Source of the DNA: Methylomonas sp.
GTDB taxonomy: Bacteria; Pseudomonadota; Gammaproteobacteria; Methylococcales; Methylomonadaceae
NCBI GenBank assembly: GCA_002929135.1
Contig: PESC01000033.1
Span: 1-57,693 of the forward strand
Length of the DNA: 57,693 nucleotides
Reading direction: 5' to 3'
Shown here: piece after piece, positions 9,143 through 18,747 of the stretch
Layout: each line of letters starts with the position of its first letter
How positions within the stretch are numbered: position 1 is the first letter of the stretch
Notes under the pieces: model-generated
The model's database searches: none
What the model was told of the DNA's origin: nothing
The model's input: only the letters and a program-made list of their open reading frames with translations
Translations under genes and position numbers: made by a program

Positions 9143-10002
9143 TGCAGAAAAAGCGCGGATTGGGGCGTGGATTGAGCGAGTTGCTGGGTGACGTCGCCGC
9201 ACCGCCGACAACGACTGCCGACAAATCACAGGATGTGTTGCGAGTGCCGATCGAGTTCCTGCAACGCGGCAAATACCAGCCACGCAAGGACATAGACCCC
9301 GAAAAACTCAAGGAGCTTGCCGATTCGATTGCCGTGCAAGGCATCATTCAGCCCATCGTGGTGCGCAAGATCGACGATGAGCGGTACGAGATCATCGCCG
9401 GTGAGCGGCGCTGGCGGGCGGCGCAACTGGCCGAATTGGCCGATGTGCCGGTGCTGGTCATGGACATCGATGATCGATCAGTCATGGCGGTGGCGCTGAT
9501 CGAAAACATCCAGCGCGAAGATTTGAATGCGCTGGAAGAGGCGGAAGCCCTGCATCGTTTGCTCGATGAATTCGAATTAACCCATCAGCAAATTGCCGAG
9601 TCGGTCGGTAAATCGCGAACCACGGTCACCAATTTGCTGCGCCTGCTGGACTTGGCCAGCGATGTGAAAAACATGCTCAGCCGTGGCCAGTTGGAAATGG
9701 GTCATGCCCGGGCGCTGCTGGGGCTGGACGAAGCCCGGCAAATCGACATTGCCCACAAGGCGATAAAACAGAATTTGAGTGTGCGCGCAGTTGAAAAACT
9801 GGTGCGCGATTTACATCAGGAAAAACCGGTCGCCGCCACCCCCAAAAAACTTGACCCCGATACCTTGCGCTTGCAGCGCGAACTGTCCGAACGTACCGGC
9901 GCCAAGGTTGAAATCAACCATCAAGGCAACGGCAAGGGCAAGCTGGTCATCAGTTACAGCAGCCTGGAAGAGCTGGAAGGCATCGTCGGCAAAATTCATT
10001 GA
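9139..10002 (+). CDS. parB: Chromosome partitioning protein ParB (Spo0J)
   Basis: A 287-residue parS-binding CTP hydrolase clamp. Visible blocks are KYQPRKDIDPEKLKELADSI, the GERRWRAA CTP-binding motif, ENIQREDLNALEEAEA, and a helix-turn-helix (TLTHQQIAESVGKSRTTVTNLLR-like). A C-terminal dimerisation segment ends in SLEELEGIVGKIH. The N-terminal KKRGLGRGLSELLG peptide is the usual ParA-interacting arginine-rich region. It closes the coupled rsmG-parA-parB unit. A hairpin terminator lies about 110 bases downstream, so the operon ends here and not in the atp genes often found next. Confidence 0.96.
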   Translation: MMQKKRGLGRGLSELLGDVAAPPTTTADKSQDVLRVPIEFLQRGKYQPRKDIDPEKLKELADSIAVQGIIQPIVVRKIDDERYEIIAGERRWRAAQLAELADVPVLVMDIDDRSVMAVALIENIQREDLNALEEAEALHRLLDEFELTHQQIAESVGKSRTTVTNLLRLLDLASDVKNMLSRGQLEMGHARALLGLDEARQIDIAHKAIKQNLSVRAVEKLVRDLHQEKPVAATPKKLDPDTLRLQRELSERTGAKVEINHQGNGKGKLVISYSSLEELEGIVGKIH

Positions 10003-10114
10003 TCTCACGGGCAGGCACTTGTCGCCAATCCGCGCTCGGCTTTAGTGGTTGACACTCATCCACGTTATCGAACACACTTCGGCTCAACTAAAAATGCTGA
10101 CCGGACAACCGGAA

Positions 10115-10147
10115 GCCAGGTGTCTGTAGAGACCCCTGGCTTTTTTT
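10115..10147 (+). terminator. Rho-independent terminator after parB
   Basis: The stem GCCAGG (10115-10120) pairs with CCTGGC (10135-10140). Partial further pairing of TGTCT with AGACC shortens the loop. Seven T follow (10141-10147). It fits termination of the mnmG/rsmG/parAB transcript. The next gene's ribosome binding site begins only 15 bases later. Confidence 0.8.
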
Positions 10148-10173
10148 GGCGCCAACAAAGCGAAGGATTACCC

Positions 10174-10328
10174 ATGCCTCATTGCTACCCTGACAATTCT
10201 CACTCGATAGACCGTACGCGACTCGTTCGCTTGAATCCGCGCATGGAAGCCGCAAAAGCACTGAAAGGGGTGCACGCCCCTACTAAAGCTATCCAGGGCG
10301 TATTCGATGCGCAAGAAGGCCTGGCAGC

Positions 10329-10332
<4 letters not shown>
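10174..10332 (+). CDS. Small hypothetical protein coupled to epsC
   Basis: A 52-residue frame from ATG 10174, preceded by CGAAGGA at good spacing. Its stop overlaps the epsC ATG by four bases (ATGA). These two facts make it likely to be translated. The N-terminal half is polar, while the C-terminal half (MEAAKALKGVHAPTKAIQGV, then FDAQEGLAA) looks helical and conserved in style. I do not recognise a family. Because the downstream partner is part of a decayed encapsulin locus, it may be a component of that locus or the remnant of a larger gene. No signal peptide or membrane segment is seen. Confidence 0.55.
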
Positions 10333-11252
<920 letters not shown>

Positions 11253-11276
11253 GCCGCCCTCGTCATTCTGCAAGCC

Positions 11277-11600
11277 TTGCCATCACACACAGTAGATGCC
11301 ATATCCAATATTCATCAAATCCCTACCGCGCTCGGTGACGTCGCGCCCCGTACCCTGTCGAATGCCACCAAAACCGTACCGATGATGGAGGCTATCACCC
11401 CCTGCTGGCTGGTTCATCTGTTGCCCTGGACACCAGTCGAAGCCGGTATCTACCGTGTCAACAAAGTCAAGAGCGGAGCCGGCATCGCGGTCGATTGTTC
11501 CAGCCTGGACGAAAAAGCACTGCCACAAACCTTTGTCGATTATGAGGAGTGGGGTCGGGAACCAAACCCTAAACAGCCATCGACCGGATATAGGCAATAG
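11277..11600 (+). pseudogene. Truncated family 2 (SrpI-like) encapsulin shell protein
   Basis: About 107 codons that match the N-terminal part of family 2A encapsulins as I recall them: TALGDVAPRTLSNATKT, then ITPCWLVHLLPW, PVEAGIYRVNKVK and LPQTFVDYEEWGRE. A full shell protein is about 300 residues. Here the match stops near 11560 and the frame runs into the 3' end of gltX on the opposite strand, where it ends. There is no ATG; the frame opens with TTG at 11277 and no clear ribosome binding site. The remaining two thirds, and any cysteine desulfurase cargo, seem to have been deleted. It directly follows epsC, a known partner of these nanocompartments. The identification is by memory of the family, not a search. 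Confidence 0.75.
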
Positions 11601-12975
11601 CGGTTTCGATACGTGCCAATGTTTTGTCGCGGCCCAGCAAAAACAGCGTGATGTCGATGGCAGGCGATGCGCCGCTGCCACAAACTGCGATGCGCAGCGG
11701 CTGGGCAACCTTGCCCAGATTCAACTGAAGCCGTTCGGCGGTATCGTGCACGACGCGATGCAGCGGCTCGACCGACCAGTCGGCCAGGGCCTCGAAACCG
11801 TGATGAAGCTGCTGCAATACGTCATCGACACCGGCTTTGAAATGCTTTTTCACCGCCTTGTCATCGTAGTTATCGAAATCGCGGTAGAAATACAGGCTGT
11901 CGTTCGCCATATCGACCAGGGTTTTGCAGCGTTCCCGCTGGGCTTTGACCACCTCGGCCAAATCCGGGCCTTGCGATGGATCGACGCCGCGCTCGCCCAT
12001 GTGCCAGCTCAAATGACGGGCGACATGGGCCGGATCGCTATTCATGATGTACTGGTGATTCAGCCACAGCAGTTTTTCGGTATTGAAGGTCGATGCCGAG
12101 ACGTTGACCTTGTCCAGCTCGAACAAGCGAGCCATGTCATCAATGCTGAACAGCTCCTGATCGCCATGCGACCAGCCCAGACGTACCAGATAATTCAGCA
12201 GGGCTTCGGGCAGATAACCGTCATCGCGATACTGCATCACACTGACGGCGCCGTGGCGTTTCGACAGCCGCGCACCATCCGGGCCGAGTATCATCGGTAC
12301 GTGGGCGTACACAGGCAATTGCGCGCCCAGAGCCTTAAGAATGTTGATCTGCCTGGGGGTATTGTTGACGTGGTCGTCACCGCGAATGACGTGGGTGACG
12401 CCCATGTCCATGTCATCGACCACCACTGTCAGGTTATACGTCGGCGAACCGTCGGAACGGGCGATGATGAGGTCGTCCAGCTCTTGGTTGGCCACCACGA
12501 TGCGGCCTTTGACCCGGTCATCGATCACCACCTCGCCGTCATCCGGGTTGCGGAAACGCACCACGCGCTCGCGCCCGCCTTCATTGTCTTCGACATCGCG
12601 GCATTTGCCGTCGTAACGCGGTTTTTCCTTGTCGGCCATTTGCCGCTCGCGCAAGGCGTCGAGTTCCTCGCGGCTGCAATAACAGTAGTAGGCGTCGCCT
12701 TGATCGAGTAATTGCTGGATCACCTGCTGGTAGCGGTCGAAACGATGGGTTTGATAAAACGGGCCTTCGTCATATTCCAAACCCAGCCAGGTCATGCCTT
12801 CGAGTATGGCATTCACCGATTCCTGCGTTGAGCGTTCAAGATCGGTATCCTCGATGCGCAAGATGAATCTGCCACCATGCTTGCGGGCATAAAGCCAGGA
12901 AAACAGCGCCGTGCGGGCGCCGCCGACATGCAGATAACCGGTTGGACTGGGGGCAAAACGGGTGATGACAGACAT
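11569..12975 (-). CDS. gltX: Glutamyl-tRNA synthetase
   Basis: Class I aminoacyl-tRNA synthetase that charges tRNA-Glu. It is 468 residues. The HIGH-like motif is HVGG (16-19) in [18 protein letters not shown], and the KMSKS-like motif is [12 protein letters not shown]...C cysteine block (around residue 100) is present. The frame is open 35 codons upstream, but ATG 12975 follows AAGGA and starts exactly where the family does. Its stop lies inside the end of the encapsulin fragment on the other strand, so a deletion has brought the two genes tail to tail. The C-terminal anticodon-binding domain is complete. Confidence 0.96.
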   Translation of the reverse strand: MSVITRFAPSPTGYLHVGGARTALFSWLYARKHGGRFILRIEDTDLERSTQESVNAILEGMTWLGLEYDEGPFYQTHRFDRYQQVIQQLLDQGDAYYCYCSREELDALRERQMADKEKPRYDGKCRDVEDNEGGRERVVRFRNPDDGEVVIDDRVKGRIVVANQELDDLIIARSDGSPTYNLTVVVDDMDMGVTHVIRGDDHVNNTPRQINILKALGAQLPVYAHVPMILGPDGARLSKRHGAVSVMQYRDDGYLPEALLNYLVRLGWSHGDQELFSIDDMARLFELDKVNVSASTFNTEKLLWLNHQYIMNSDPAHVARHLSWHMGERGVDPSQGPDLAEVVKAQRERCKTLVDMANDSLYFYRDFDNYDDKAVKKHFKAGVDDVLQQLHHGFEALADWSVEPLHRVVHDTAERLQLNLGKVAQPLRIAVCGSGASPAIDITLFLLGRDKTLARIETAIAYIRSMAV

Positions 12976-13269
12976 GGCTTCCTTAAATTGAAGGTTGAAA
13001 AATGCGGCTATACCCGCTTTTGCGCTTATTGCCAAAATGCGGTCGCACATTATTTCATGCGAAACCCGGCGGATGAACAACCTGATAGAAATTCGAGATT
13101 ATGGTGCTAAACTCTGATTTCGTAATAAAAAATGTAATTATTCGGCTATCTTTGATGGAGTGCTTGGTGGCGTGGTTTCTCGTCGCCACGATTGCCTTGG
13201 CAACCAGAAACCAGGTAAAAACCAGCCCGTTTCATTCGTCAAATCTAAAAAAACAAGGAGAACGACATC

Positions 13270-14439
13270 ATGCAAAACCGACTGAAAATTTCCGCATTAC
13301 TGACAGTTTCGCTACTGTCGGGTTGCGCCACCCAATCCAGCAACATTTTTCAGCCCTTCCAGCCCGATGACTTGAATGCCCAGGTGAAATCCGGCCAGTT
13401 GGTTCAAAAAACCAACAGCTTCCTGGTGCTGAACGACTCGTCGTCATCCATGAGCAGAACCTTTCTGAACGCTATGGTTTACAGCGGCACCAAACTCGAT
13501 GCCTCGAAAAACCTGCTGAACAAATTCAACAAAACCATACCTGCCATTCCGCTGACATCCGGTCTGCGCAGTTTTGGTTTCGGCCCTTGCGTAGACTGGC
13601 GAAAAACTCTGCTCAACCAGCCCATGCAAGCCCATTCCAGCGCAACATTCGACAGCACCATCACCTCGCTGACCTGCTCCAGCGGCGGCACCCCCCTGGC
13701 CAACGCAATCAGCGCAGCACAAGCCGACCTGGCCAGCGTAACCGGCAATATCGCCTTGATCGTATTCAGCGATGGCATGGATGAGGTATCGCCCATCCCG
13801 GCAACGGAGGCCCTGAAGGCCGCTTACGGCGACCGCCTGTGCATCTACACCGTCTGGGTGGGTAACGACAACGACATCAGAGGCCAGCAAACCCTGCAAC
13901 AGATTGCCAATACCGGTGCCTGCGGCTTCGCCACCGATGTCGCCACGCTGGCTAACCCGGCAGGCATGAGCGATTTCGTCAGCAAGGTTTTCTTCAAACC
14001 CGGCGTACCGGCGCCGCAAGATGACGATCAGGACGGCGTCATCAACCCGAAAGACAAATGCCCTGACACCCCAAAAGGTGCGATTGTCGATAAAGACGGT
14101 TGCTGGGCTTACCACGGCGTACTGTTCGACTTCGACAGCGACCAAATCAAAGCCCAATTCCAGCCCCTGCTGAAAAACGCTGCCGACGTCATGCGTCAGA
14201 ATCCGGGCCTGACCGTCGAGATTCAAGGCCATACCGACAGCTACGGTACCGATGCCTACAACCAGAACCTGTCGGAACGCAGAGCGGCGGCGGTCAAAAA
14301 CGACTTGACCAAACGCGGCATCAGCGCAGCCCGTATGACCACCAAAGGCTTTGGCGAATCGCAACCGGTCGAGTCGAATGACACCGACGCAGGCCGTGCC
14401 TACAATCGCCGGGTATCGTTCGTTCGTACCGACAAATAA
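13270..14439 (+). CDS. Lipoprotein with vWA domain and C-terminal OmpA peptidoglycan-binding domain
   Basis: A 389-residue envelope lipoprotein. The signal peptide ends in a lipobox LSGC (C19). Residues about 50-235 look like a von Willebrand factor A domain with a MIDAS motif DSSSS (D56, S58, S60). A calcium-type linker DDDQDGVINPKDKCPDTP follows. The last 110 residues are an OmpA-like domain (LFDFDSDQIK, EIQGHTDSYGTDAYNQNLSE, RR..AV). So it is anchored in the outer membrane, grips peptidoglycan and could bind a partner metal-dependently. AAGGAGAA precedes the ATG. It stands alone between gltX and nth with its own terminator. Its specific role is not known. Confidence 0.88.
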   Translation: MQNRLKISALLTVSLLSGCATQSSNIFQPFQPDDLNAQVKSGQLVQKTNSFLVLNDSSSSMSRTFLNAMVYSGTKLDASKNLLNKFNKTIPAIPLTSGLRSFGFGPCVDWRKTLLNQPMQAHSSATFDSTITSLTCSSGGTPLANAISAAQADLASVTGNIALIVFSDGMDEVSPIPATEALKAAYGDRLCIYTVWVGNDNDIRGQQTLQQIANTGACGFATDVATLANPAGMSDFVSKVFFKPGVPAPQDDDQDGVINPKDKCPDTPKGAIVDKDGCWAYHGVLFDFDSDQIKAQFQPLLKNAADVMRQNPGLTVEIQGHTDSYGTDAYNQNLSERRAAAVKNDLTKRGISAARMTTKGFGESQPVESNDTDAGRAYNRRVSFVRTDK

Positions 14440-14490
14440 TCTCGGGCGACCAACGGCCAGGTGCTTCTGGCCTGCGCGGTTACAGCAAAA

Positions 14491-14518
14491 ATCCCCGGTA
14501 ATGCCGGGGATTTTTTTT
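14491..14518 (+). terminator. Rho-independent terminator after the OmpA-family gene
   Basis: The arms ATCCCCGG (14491-14498) and CCGGGGAT (14504-14511) are exact complements around a 5-base loop. A run of T extends to 14518. Read from the minus strand, the A-rich flank CAAAAATCC gives only a short U-run, so its main direction is plus; it could still help end transcripts from nth. Confidence 0.85.
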
Positions 14519-14579
14519 GGCGGACGCTTTTTTCCGGTTCCCACGGCACGGAGGTCGTGGAAACCCGAAATGTACCCAA

Positions 14580-15218
14580 CTATCGCATGGTGTTTTTTTC
14601 CTTGTATTCACACAGCTTGGCGATACAGCATTCAGCGCAGCGTGGCTTGCGGGCGATGCAAACGTAGCGGCCATGCAGGATCAGCAGGTGATGCGCGTCT
14701 TTTTTATGTTGTTTCGGCACGTTTTTTTCCAGTGCTTTCTCGACCGCCAGTACGGTTTTGCCCGCTGCCAGCCCGGTGCGGTTGGCAACGCGGAAGATGT
14801 GGGTATCGACGGCGATGACAGGCTGGCCGAAGGCGGTGTTGAGAATGACGTTGGCGGTCTTGCGGCCAACACCGGCCAGGGCTTCCAGTTCGGCACGGCT
14901 TTGCGGCACCTCGCCGCCGTGGCGCTCGATCAGGGCTTGGCACAGTTTGATGATATTGGCGGCCTTGCTGTTGAACAAGCCTATGGTCTTGATGTAGTCC
15001 TTCAAACCGTCTTCGCCCAAGGCCAGCATCGCCTGCGCTGTGTTGGCCACAGGAAACAATCTGGCGGCAGCCTTGTTAACGCTCTTGTCGGTAGCCTGGG
15101 CCGACAGCACCACGGCAATCAGCAGTTCGAATGGCGTGGTGTACACCAGCTCGGTAACAGGGTGTGGAATGGCTTCGGCCAGGTGGTCGAACAGGCGCTG
15201 GCGGGTTGTGCTGTTCAT
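14580..15218 (-). CDS. nth: Endonuclease III
   Basis: DNA glycosylase/AP lyase that removes oxidised pyrimidines. It is 212 residues. The helix-hairpin-helix (LAGVGRKTANV) carries the catalytic K120, and D138 is in AVDTHIFR. The 4Fe-4S ligands C187, C194, C197 and C203 have the classical C-x6-C-x2-C-x5-C spacing. All these positions coincide with E. coli Nth. The gene is 45 bases downstream of thyA on the same strand, and the two may be co-transcribed. rsx genes, its frequent partners, are not in the window. Confidence 0.96.
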   Translation of the reverse strand: MNSTTRQRLFDHLAEAIPHPVTELVYTTPFELLIAVVLSAQATDKSVNKAAARLFPVANTAQAMLALGEDGLKDYIKTIGLFNSKAANIIKLCQALIERHGGEVPQSRAELEALAGVGRKTANVILNTAFGQPVIAVDTHIFRVANRTGLAAGKTVLAVEKALEKNVPKQHKKDAHHLLILHGRYVCIARKPRCAECCIAKLCEYKEKNTMR

Positions 15219-15263
15219 CCAATCGTGCTGTTCATCAGGGTTTGCAGTTCGTTTGCAAGGGAT

Positions 15264-16097
15264 TCAAACCGAAATGGCAGCCTTGATGGCCGGGTGCGCC
15301 CGGTAATCAACGATTTCGAAATCGTCGAACTGGTAGTCGAAAATCGACGGCGGTTTGCGTTTGATGACCAGCCTGGGCAGTGCAAACGGCTCGCGGCTCA
15401 GTTGCAGCCGGGCTTGTTCAAGGTGGTTTTGGTAGAGATGAACGTCGCCACCAGTCCAGATGAAATCACCCACCGCTAGGTTGCATTGCTGGGCAATCAT
15501 GTGGGTCAGCAGGGCATAGCTGGCAATGTTGAACGGCAACCCCAGGAACGTGTCGCAACTGCGCTGGTAAAGCTGGCACGACAATTTGCCATCGGCAACG
15601 TAGAACTGAAACAAGGCATGGCAGGCGGCCAGCGCCATTTTGCCGTGGGCGACATTGGCCTGCGGTGACAGTGTTTCATCCGGCAAATCGGCAACATTCC
15701 ATGCCGACACCAGCATGCGGCGACTGTCGGGCGTGTTTTTGATCTGCCAGATCACCTGGGCAATCTGATCGATGGTTTCGCCATTGCCGACCGGCCAGTT
15801 ACGCCACTGCGCACCGTAAACCGGCCCTAGATTGCCGTGCTCATCGGCCCATTCGTCCCAGATCGTCACGCCGTTGCGGTTGAGGTAGGCGATGTGGGTG
15901 TCGCCGCGCAAAAACCACAGCAGCTCATGGATGATGGATTTGACATGGAGTTTTTTGGTGGTCACCAGCGGGAAACCCTCCGCCAGATTGAGGCGCATCT
16001 GATAACCGAAAATCGAGCGGGTACCGCTGCCGGTGCGGTCGTTTTTGGCATGGCCGTGATCGAGCAGGGTTTGCAGTAAATCGAGGTAGATTTGCAT
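15264..16097 (-). CDS. thyA: Thymidylate synthase
   Basis: Converts dUMP to dTMP with methylenetetrahydrofolate. It is 277 residues against 264 in E. coli. The extra length is mainly a loop [14 protein letters not shown] before the active site. The nucleophile is C159 in [12 protein letters not shown]; the residue before the active cysteine is Ala, where many ThyA proteins have Pro. [12 protein letters not shown], the YQRS-CD block, [12 protein letters not shown] and [10 protein letters not shown] are all present. It is followed by nth. lgt, often upstream of thyA in gammaproteobacteria, is absent here. Confidence 0.95.
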   Translation of the reverse strand: MQIYLDLLQTLLDHGHAKNDRTGSGTRSIFGYQMRLNLAEGFPLVTTKKLHVKSIIHELLWFLRGDTHIAYLNRNGVTIWDEWADEHGNLGPVYGAQWRNWPVGNGETIDQIAQVIWQIKNTPDSRRMLVSAWNVADLPDETLSPQANVAHGKMALAACHALFQFYVADGKLSCQLYQRSCDTFLGLPFNIASYALLTHMIAQQCNLAVGDFIWTGGDVHLYQNHLEQARLQLSREPFALPRLVIKRKPPSIFDYQFDDFEIVDYRAHPAIKAAISV

Positions 16098-16282
16098 GGG
16101 GTTTGAAAACGATTGAAGGGCAGTACGGTTGTTATTTGTGACCGAATGTTGCGCGCAGGAACGAGTAAAACTGGCAGAGCTGATTCCGCAAAATACGGCG
16201 AAGTAGTGCTGTGGATGGCGGTGACGTCAGGAGCCGCATCCTGCGGCCCTACGCGTGGGAGCGAGGCGAAAGGTACAAATTC

Positions 16283-16837
16283 TCACCACAGCAAATCATC
16301 GGGTATCTGAAACGCGGCATACGGATCGTCTTCGGCGGCGGTTTGTTGAGCCGGTTGATTGAGCACGACGACGCTGCCTGCATCGCGTGCCTGAATGCGG
16401 CGGGCAATTTCGGCCGGTACGATGGCGTGGCCCGAGGCTAGTCTGACGATGCCGACGCGACCATCGATCAGGGCTGTACGCACGTTCGGGCTGACATGAA
16501 CGGTTTTGACCTTGTTGTCGTCGTTGAACTGGTAGCTCTGACCGTCGACCTGCTGGGCGATGCGGTTAAGTTCGGCCAGTTGCTGGATTTGAGCCATCAA
16601 TGCCTTGCGGTCGTCGGCATCCTTGCGTTGGCGGTTGAGTTCGCGGTCGCGCTCGATTTGGTGCTGGCGGGCTTGTTCGGCGCCGAGCTTGATATCGTCG
16701 ATGATGTCGACGCCGTTGTTGCGTTTGAGTTTGTCTTGCTTGCGTTTTTCGGCTTTGACTTCCCGGGCCTTGGCTTCGCTGGCCAGGCCGGATTTGAGTA
16801 ACTGTGCCTGCAAGGGATTGAGTTGCGGTTTTTTCAT
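16283..16837 (-). CDS. DUF2058 family protein (YaiL-like)
   Basis: A 184-residue cytoplasmic protein of the DUF2058/YaiL type, function unknown. The N-terminal half (about 1-95) is highly charged and helical, rich in Lys, Arg, Glu and Gln, and starts with the family's MKKPQLNPLQAQLLKSGL. The C-terminal half carries YQFNDDNKVKTVHVSP and ends PYAAFQIPDDLLW, also typical. YaiL has been linked to ribosome or nucleic-acid association, but no function is established. The Uma2-family gene ends 8 bases before... its stop lies just upstream of this ATG (9-base gap), so the two may share a transcript. Confidence 0.85.
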   Translation of the reverse strand: MKKPQLNPLQAQLLKSGLASEAKAREVKAEKRKQDKLKRNNGVDIIDDIKLGAEQARQHQIERDRELNRQRKDADDRKALMAQIQQLAELNRIAQQVDGQSYQFNDDNKVKTVHVSPNVRTALIDGRVGIVRLASGHAIVPAEIARRIQARDAGSVVVLNQPAQQTAAEDDPYAAFQIPDDLLW

Positions 16838-16845
16838 GGTGCTTT

Positions 16846-17439
16846 TTAAGGGTCTTGTTCGGTCAGATAAGGCGTTATTTCATTCCAGGCTATCACCACG
16901 CCGGGCAGCACGCTGACAGCGGTCTGACCTGCTAGCGGCTGAATGTCCGGCTTGCCGTATTCACCGTCGGTCAGTCGGTAAATGGTCAGTATGCGGTCGG
17001 TGGGATGTACCAGCCAGTATTCGCGCACACCGTGGCGCTCGTAAAGTCGGCGTTTTTCGATCTGATCCTTGCCTGCGGTGGACGGCGACAGCACTTCCAC
17101 CACCCAGTCCGGCGCTCCGCGCACGCCACGACGGTCGAGTTTATTCGGATCGCAAACCACTAGTACGTCGGGCTGAACCACAATGTCGGTGTCTTCGTCA
17201 GCCATGTCATGACGCGGCAGGCGGACATCGAGCGGGGCGATGAAAGCCCGACAGGGTTTGCCTCGCAAAGCTTGTTTGGTTTGGGTGAATATCTCGCCAG
17301 CCGTGTCCTGATGCGTCAGCAGTGGCGCTGGTGTCATCATATAAATCTTGCCGTCGATCAGCTCACAGCGAAAGTCGTCCGGCCAGGTCAGGTAGTCGCG
17401 GTAGGTGTAGTGTTTATCCTGTTCCAGTGCAAAGCCCAT
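16846..17439 (-). CDS. Uma2 family (DUF820) putative restriction-fold endonuclease
   Basis: A 197-residue protein with the Uma2/DUF820 pattern: an N-terminal YTYRDYLTWPDD..CELIDG segment, then VQPDVLVV (D91) and APDWVVEVLSPST (E115), followed by Lys residues (K124, K129). This matches a PD-(D/E)XK nuclease-like fold. The family is common in cyanobacteria and some methanotroph-like gammaproteobacteria, often in many copies and with no proven function. A weak purine-rich site (AGGAGAAAAG) precedes the ATG. A perfect 20-bp palindrome lies just upstream. Confidence 0.88.
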   Translation of the reverse strand: MGFALEQDKHYTYRDYLTWPDDFRCELIDGKIYMMTPAPLLTHQDTAGEIFTQTKQALRGKPCRAFIAPLDVRLPRHDMADEDTDIVVQPDVLVVCDPNKLDRRGVRGAPDWVVEVLSPSTAGKDQIEKRRLYERHGVREYWLVHPTDRILTIYRLTDGEYGKPDIQPLAGQTAVSVLPGVVIAWNEITPYLTEQDP

Positions 17440-17458
17440 ATCTTTTCTCCTTTTGTGC

Positions 17459-17499
17459 TCTCTCCCTGCCTTCTCCCGGCGGGAGAAGGCAGGGAGAGA
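17459..17499. repeat. Long perfect palindrome, 20-bp arms
   Basis: Bases 17459-17478 and 17480-17499 are exact reverse complements around a single central G. The left arm is TCTCTCCCTGCCTTCTCCCG. It lies between two convergent-free minus-strand genes, upstream of the Uma2 gene and downstream of the metallopeptidase-like gene. No T-run follows, so it is more likely a dispersed repeat, or a cruciform or mRNA-stability element, than a terminator. Confidence 0.8.
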
Positions 17500-17528
17500 A
17501 ATTCAAGGCGGGATAAACGCTTAAAAAA

Positions 17529-18743
17529 TCAGTGCCCCAGCAGTTTACCACTGGCGTTTTTCTGCCACCACGACAAGGGGCGGGTCAGCGGCATGGGGCA
17601 GGTGTCGTAGCCCTGGTATTCGATGCCGCGAAACACATCCTGCCGCAGCCATTGATAAGCCGCTGGTGCGCTTTGTTGCAGGCGCTCGGGTATCAGCACA
17701 TATTGCGCCACCAGTTCGGCCAGTTTTTCCTGGGTGTTGCCGTCGTAGCGGCCATCGTTGACTTCGGGCAGGTGTTCGAAGGCTTCGAACCATTTCGACG
17801 GCCACAGCGCCAGTTTGGCGTCGGCAAGGATGTTCATGATGGCTTCGTCGTTGGACAGCTTGTGGTACTTGTAGAAAAAGTACAGGTCGTCCTCGCCGTT
17901 CCAGAAATGGAAATTGTCGATGGTGTGGGCGATTTCGTGGACGACGATGGGCAAGCGGAAATCGATCCGATACTCAATGCCGATGTCGCGGTACATCGAG
18001 CCTTCCTTGCCCTTGTCGAAGGCCTTGACGGTGAACACGATGCGGTTCTGGCCGCTGAATACCTGGGCTACGGTTTGCGAGCGAAAGCCTATGCCGGGGA
18101 CGAATGTCAGCGGGTGGGTATGGTCTTGCTGCCAGATGCTGGTGTCGTAATCGTCTTGCAGGGCATCGCGAATCAGGCTTTGCATGACGCTGGGTTTGTC
18201 GGCGATTTCCTGTTCCAGTTTGTCGACCGGCTTGGCCTTGCTGATGCTTTGCCGCAGAAACGCCGGTATCTTGCGGATGGCTTTTTCGAATACGCGCACA
18301 TGATCGGCGGTGAAGGGTGCGATCAGGTAACTGGGGTCGTCGCTGAGCTTGATGACGGTTTTGGTGTCGTAAAACAAGGCCAGCGTCCGCCAGGCGGCAT
18401 CGGCATCATCCCAATAACGTTCGAGGACGCATAAATCCGCCGAAACGGCCTGGGCGCAATCCTCGCGGAATCCTGCTAGATCATCCAGCCGCTCCGGGTG
18501 TTTGTGATCGGTCAGCACGGCAACGGCCTGCTGGCGCAAGCCGGGGTGATCGTGCTCGTAAAAGCGGATGATGTCGGCCAGTTTGGCTTTCGGTGTGTAC
18601 TGCTGCTCGCTGGTGGCGCACAACAGTTCATTGTCTTGCGACAGCGTGAAAAAACGGTTCTGGAACAGGGTTTGCGCTGGCTTGTCGGCCATGGCGAACG
18701 GGGCGACGGCCAGACACAGCAGCAGGAAAACGGCGCGACGCAA
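17529..18743 (-). CDS. Secreted HExxH metallopeptidase-like protein, coupled to bamD
   Basis: An approximately 404-residue exported protein not assigned to a named family. From TTG 18743 it begins MRRAVFLLLCLAVAPFAMA, a clean Sec signal peptide; upstream ATG 18818 would put 25 unrelated residues before it. The zinc-protease motif HEIAH is at 269-273 in IVVHEIAHTID. A possible third ligand glutamate follows in EKLAELVAQY, as in gluzincins. There are several Cys residues and no membrane segment after the signal. The TTG lies four bases after the bamD stop, so the two are translationally linked. An outer-membrane quality-control or envelope proteolysis role is a guess from this context. Confidence 0.7.
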   Translation of the reverse strand: MRRAVFLLLCLAVAPFAMADKPAQTLFQNRFFTLSQDNELLCATSEQQYTPKAKLADIIRFYEHDHPGLRQQAVAVLTDHKHPERLDDLAGFREDCAQAVSADLCVLERYWDDADAAWRTLALFYDTKTVIKLSDDPSYLIAPFTADHVRVFEKAIRKIPAFLRQSISKAKPVDKLEQEIADKPSVMQSLIRDALQDDYDTSIWQQDHTHPLTFVPGIGFRSQTVAQVFSGQNRIVFTVKAFDKGKEGSMYRDIGIEYRIDFRLPIVVHEIAHTIDNFHFWNGEDDLYFFYKYHKLSNDEAIMNILADAKLALWPSKWFEAFEHLPEVNDGRYDGNTQEKLAELVAQYVLIPERLQQSAPAAYQWLRQDVFRGIEYQGYDTCPMPLTRPLSWWQKNASGKLLGH

Positions 18744-18747
18744 GTGT

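Noticed and set aside
11455-12711. 418-codon open frame antisense to gltX
   Set aside because: It lies wholly opposite a well-conserved gene and its peptide has no recognisable motif.
14491-14518. Start of a CRISPR-like or repeat array
   Set aside because: It is a single terminator hairpin. No regularly spaced direct repeats were found anywhere in the window.
13444-14544. 366-codon open frame antisense to the OmpA-family gene
   Set aside because: Shadow of a gene with clear domains; no initiation signal.
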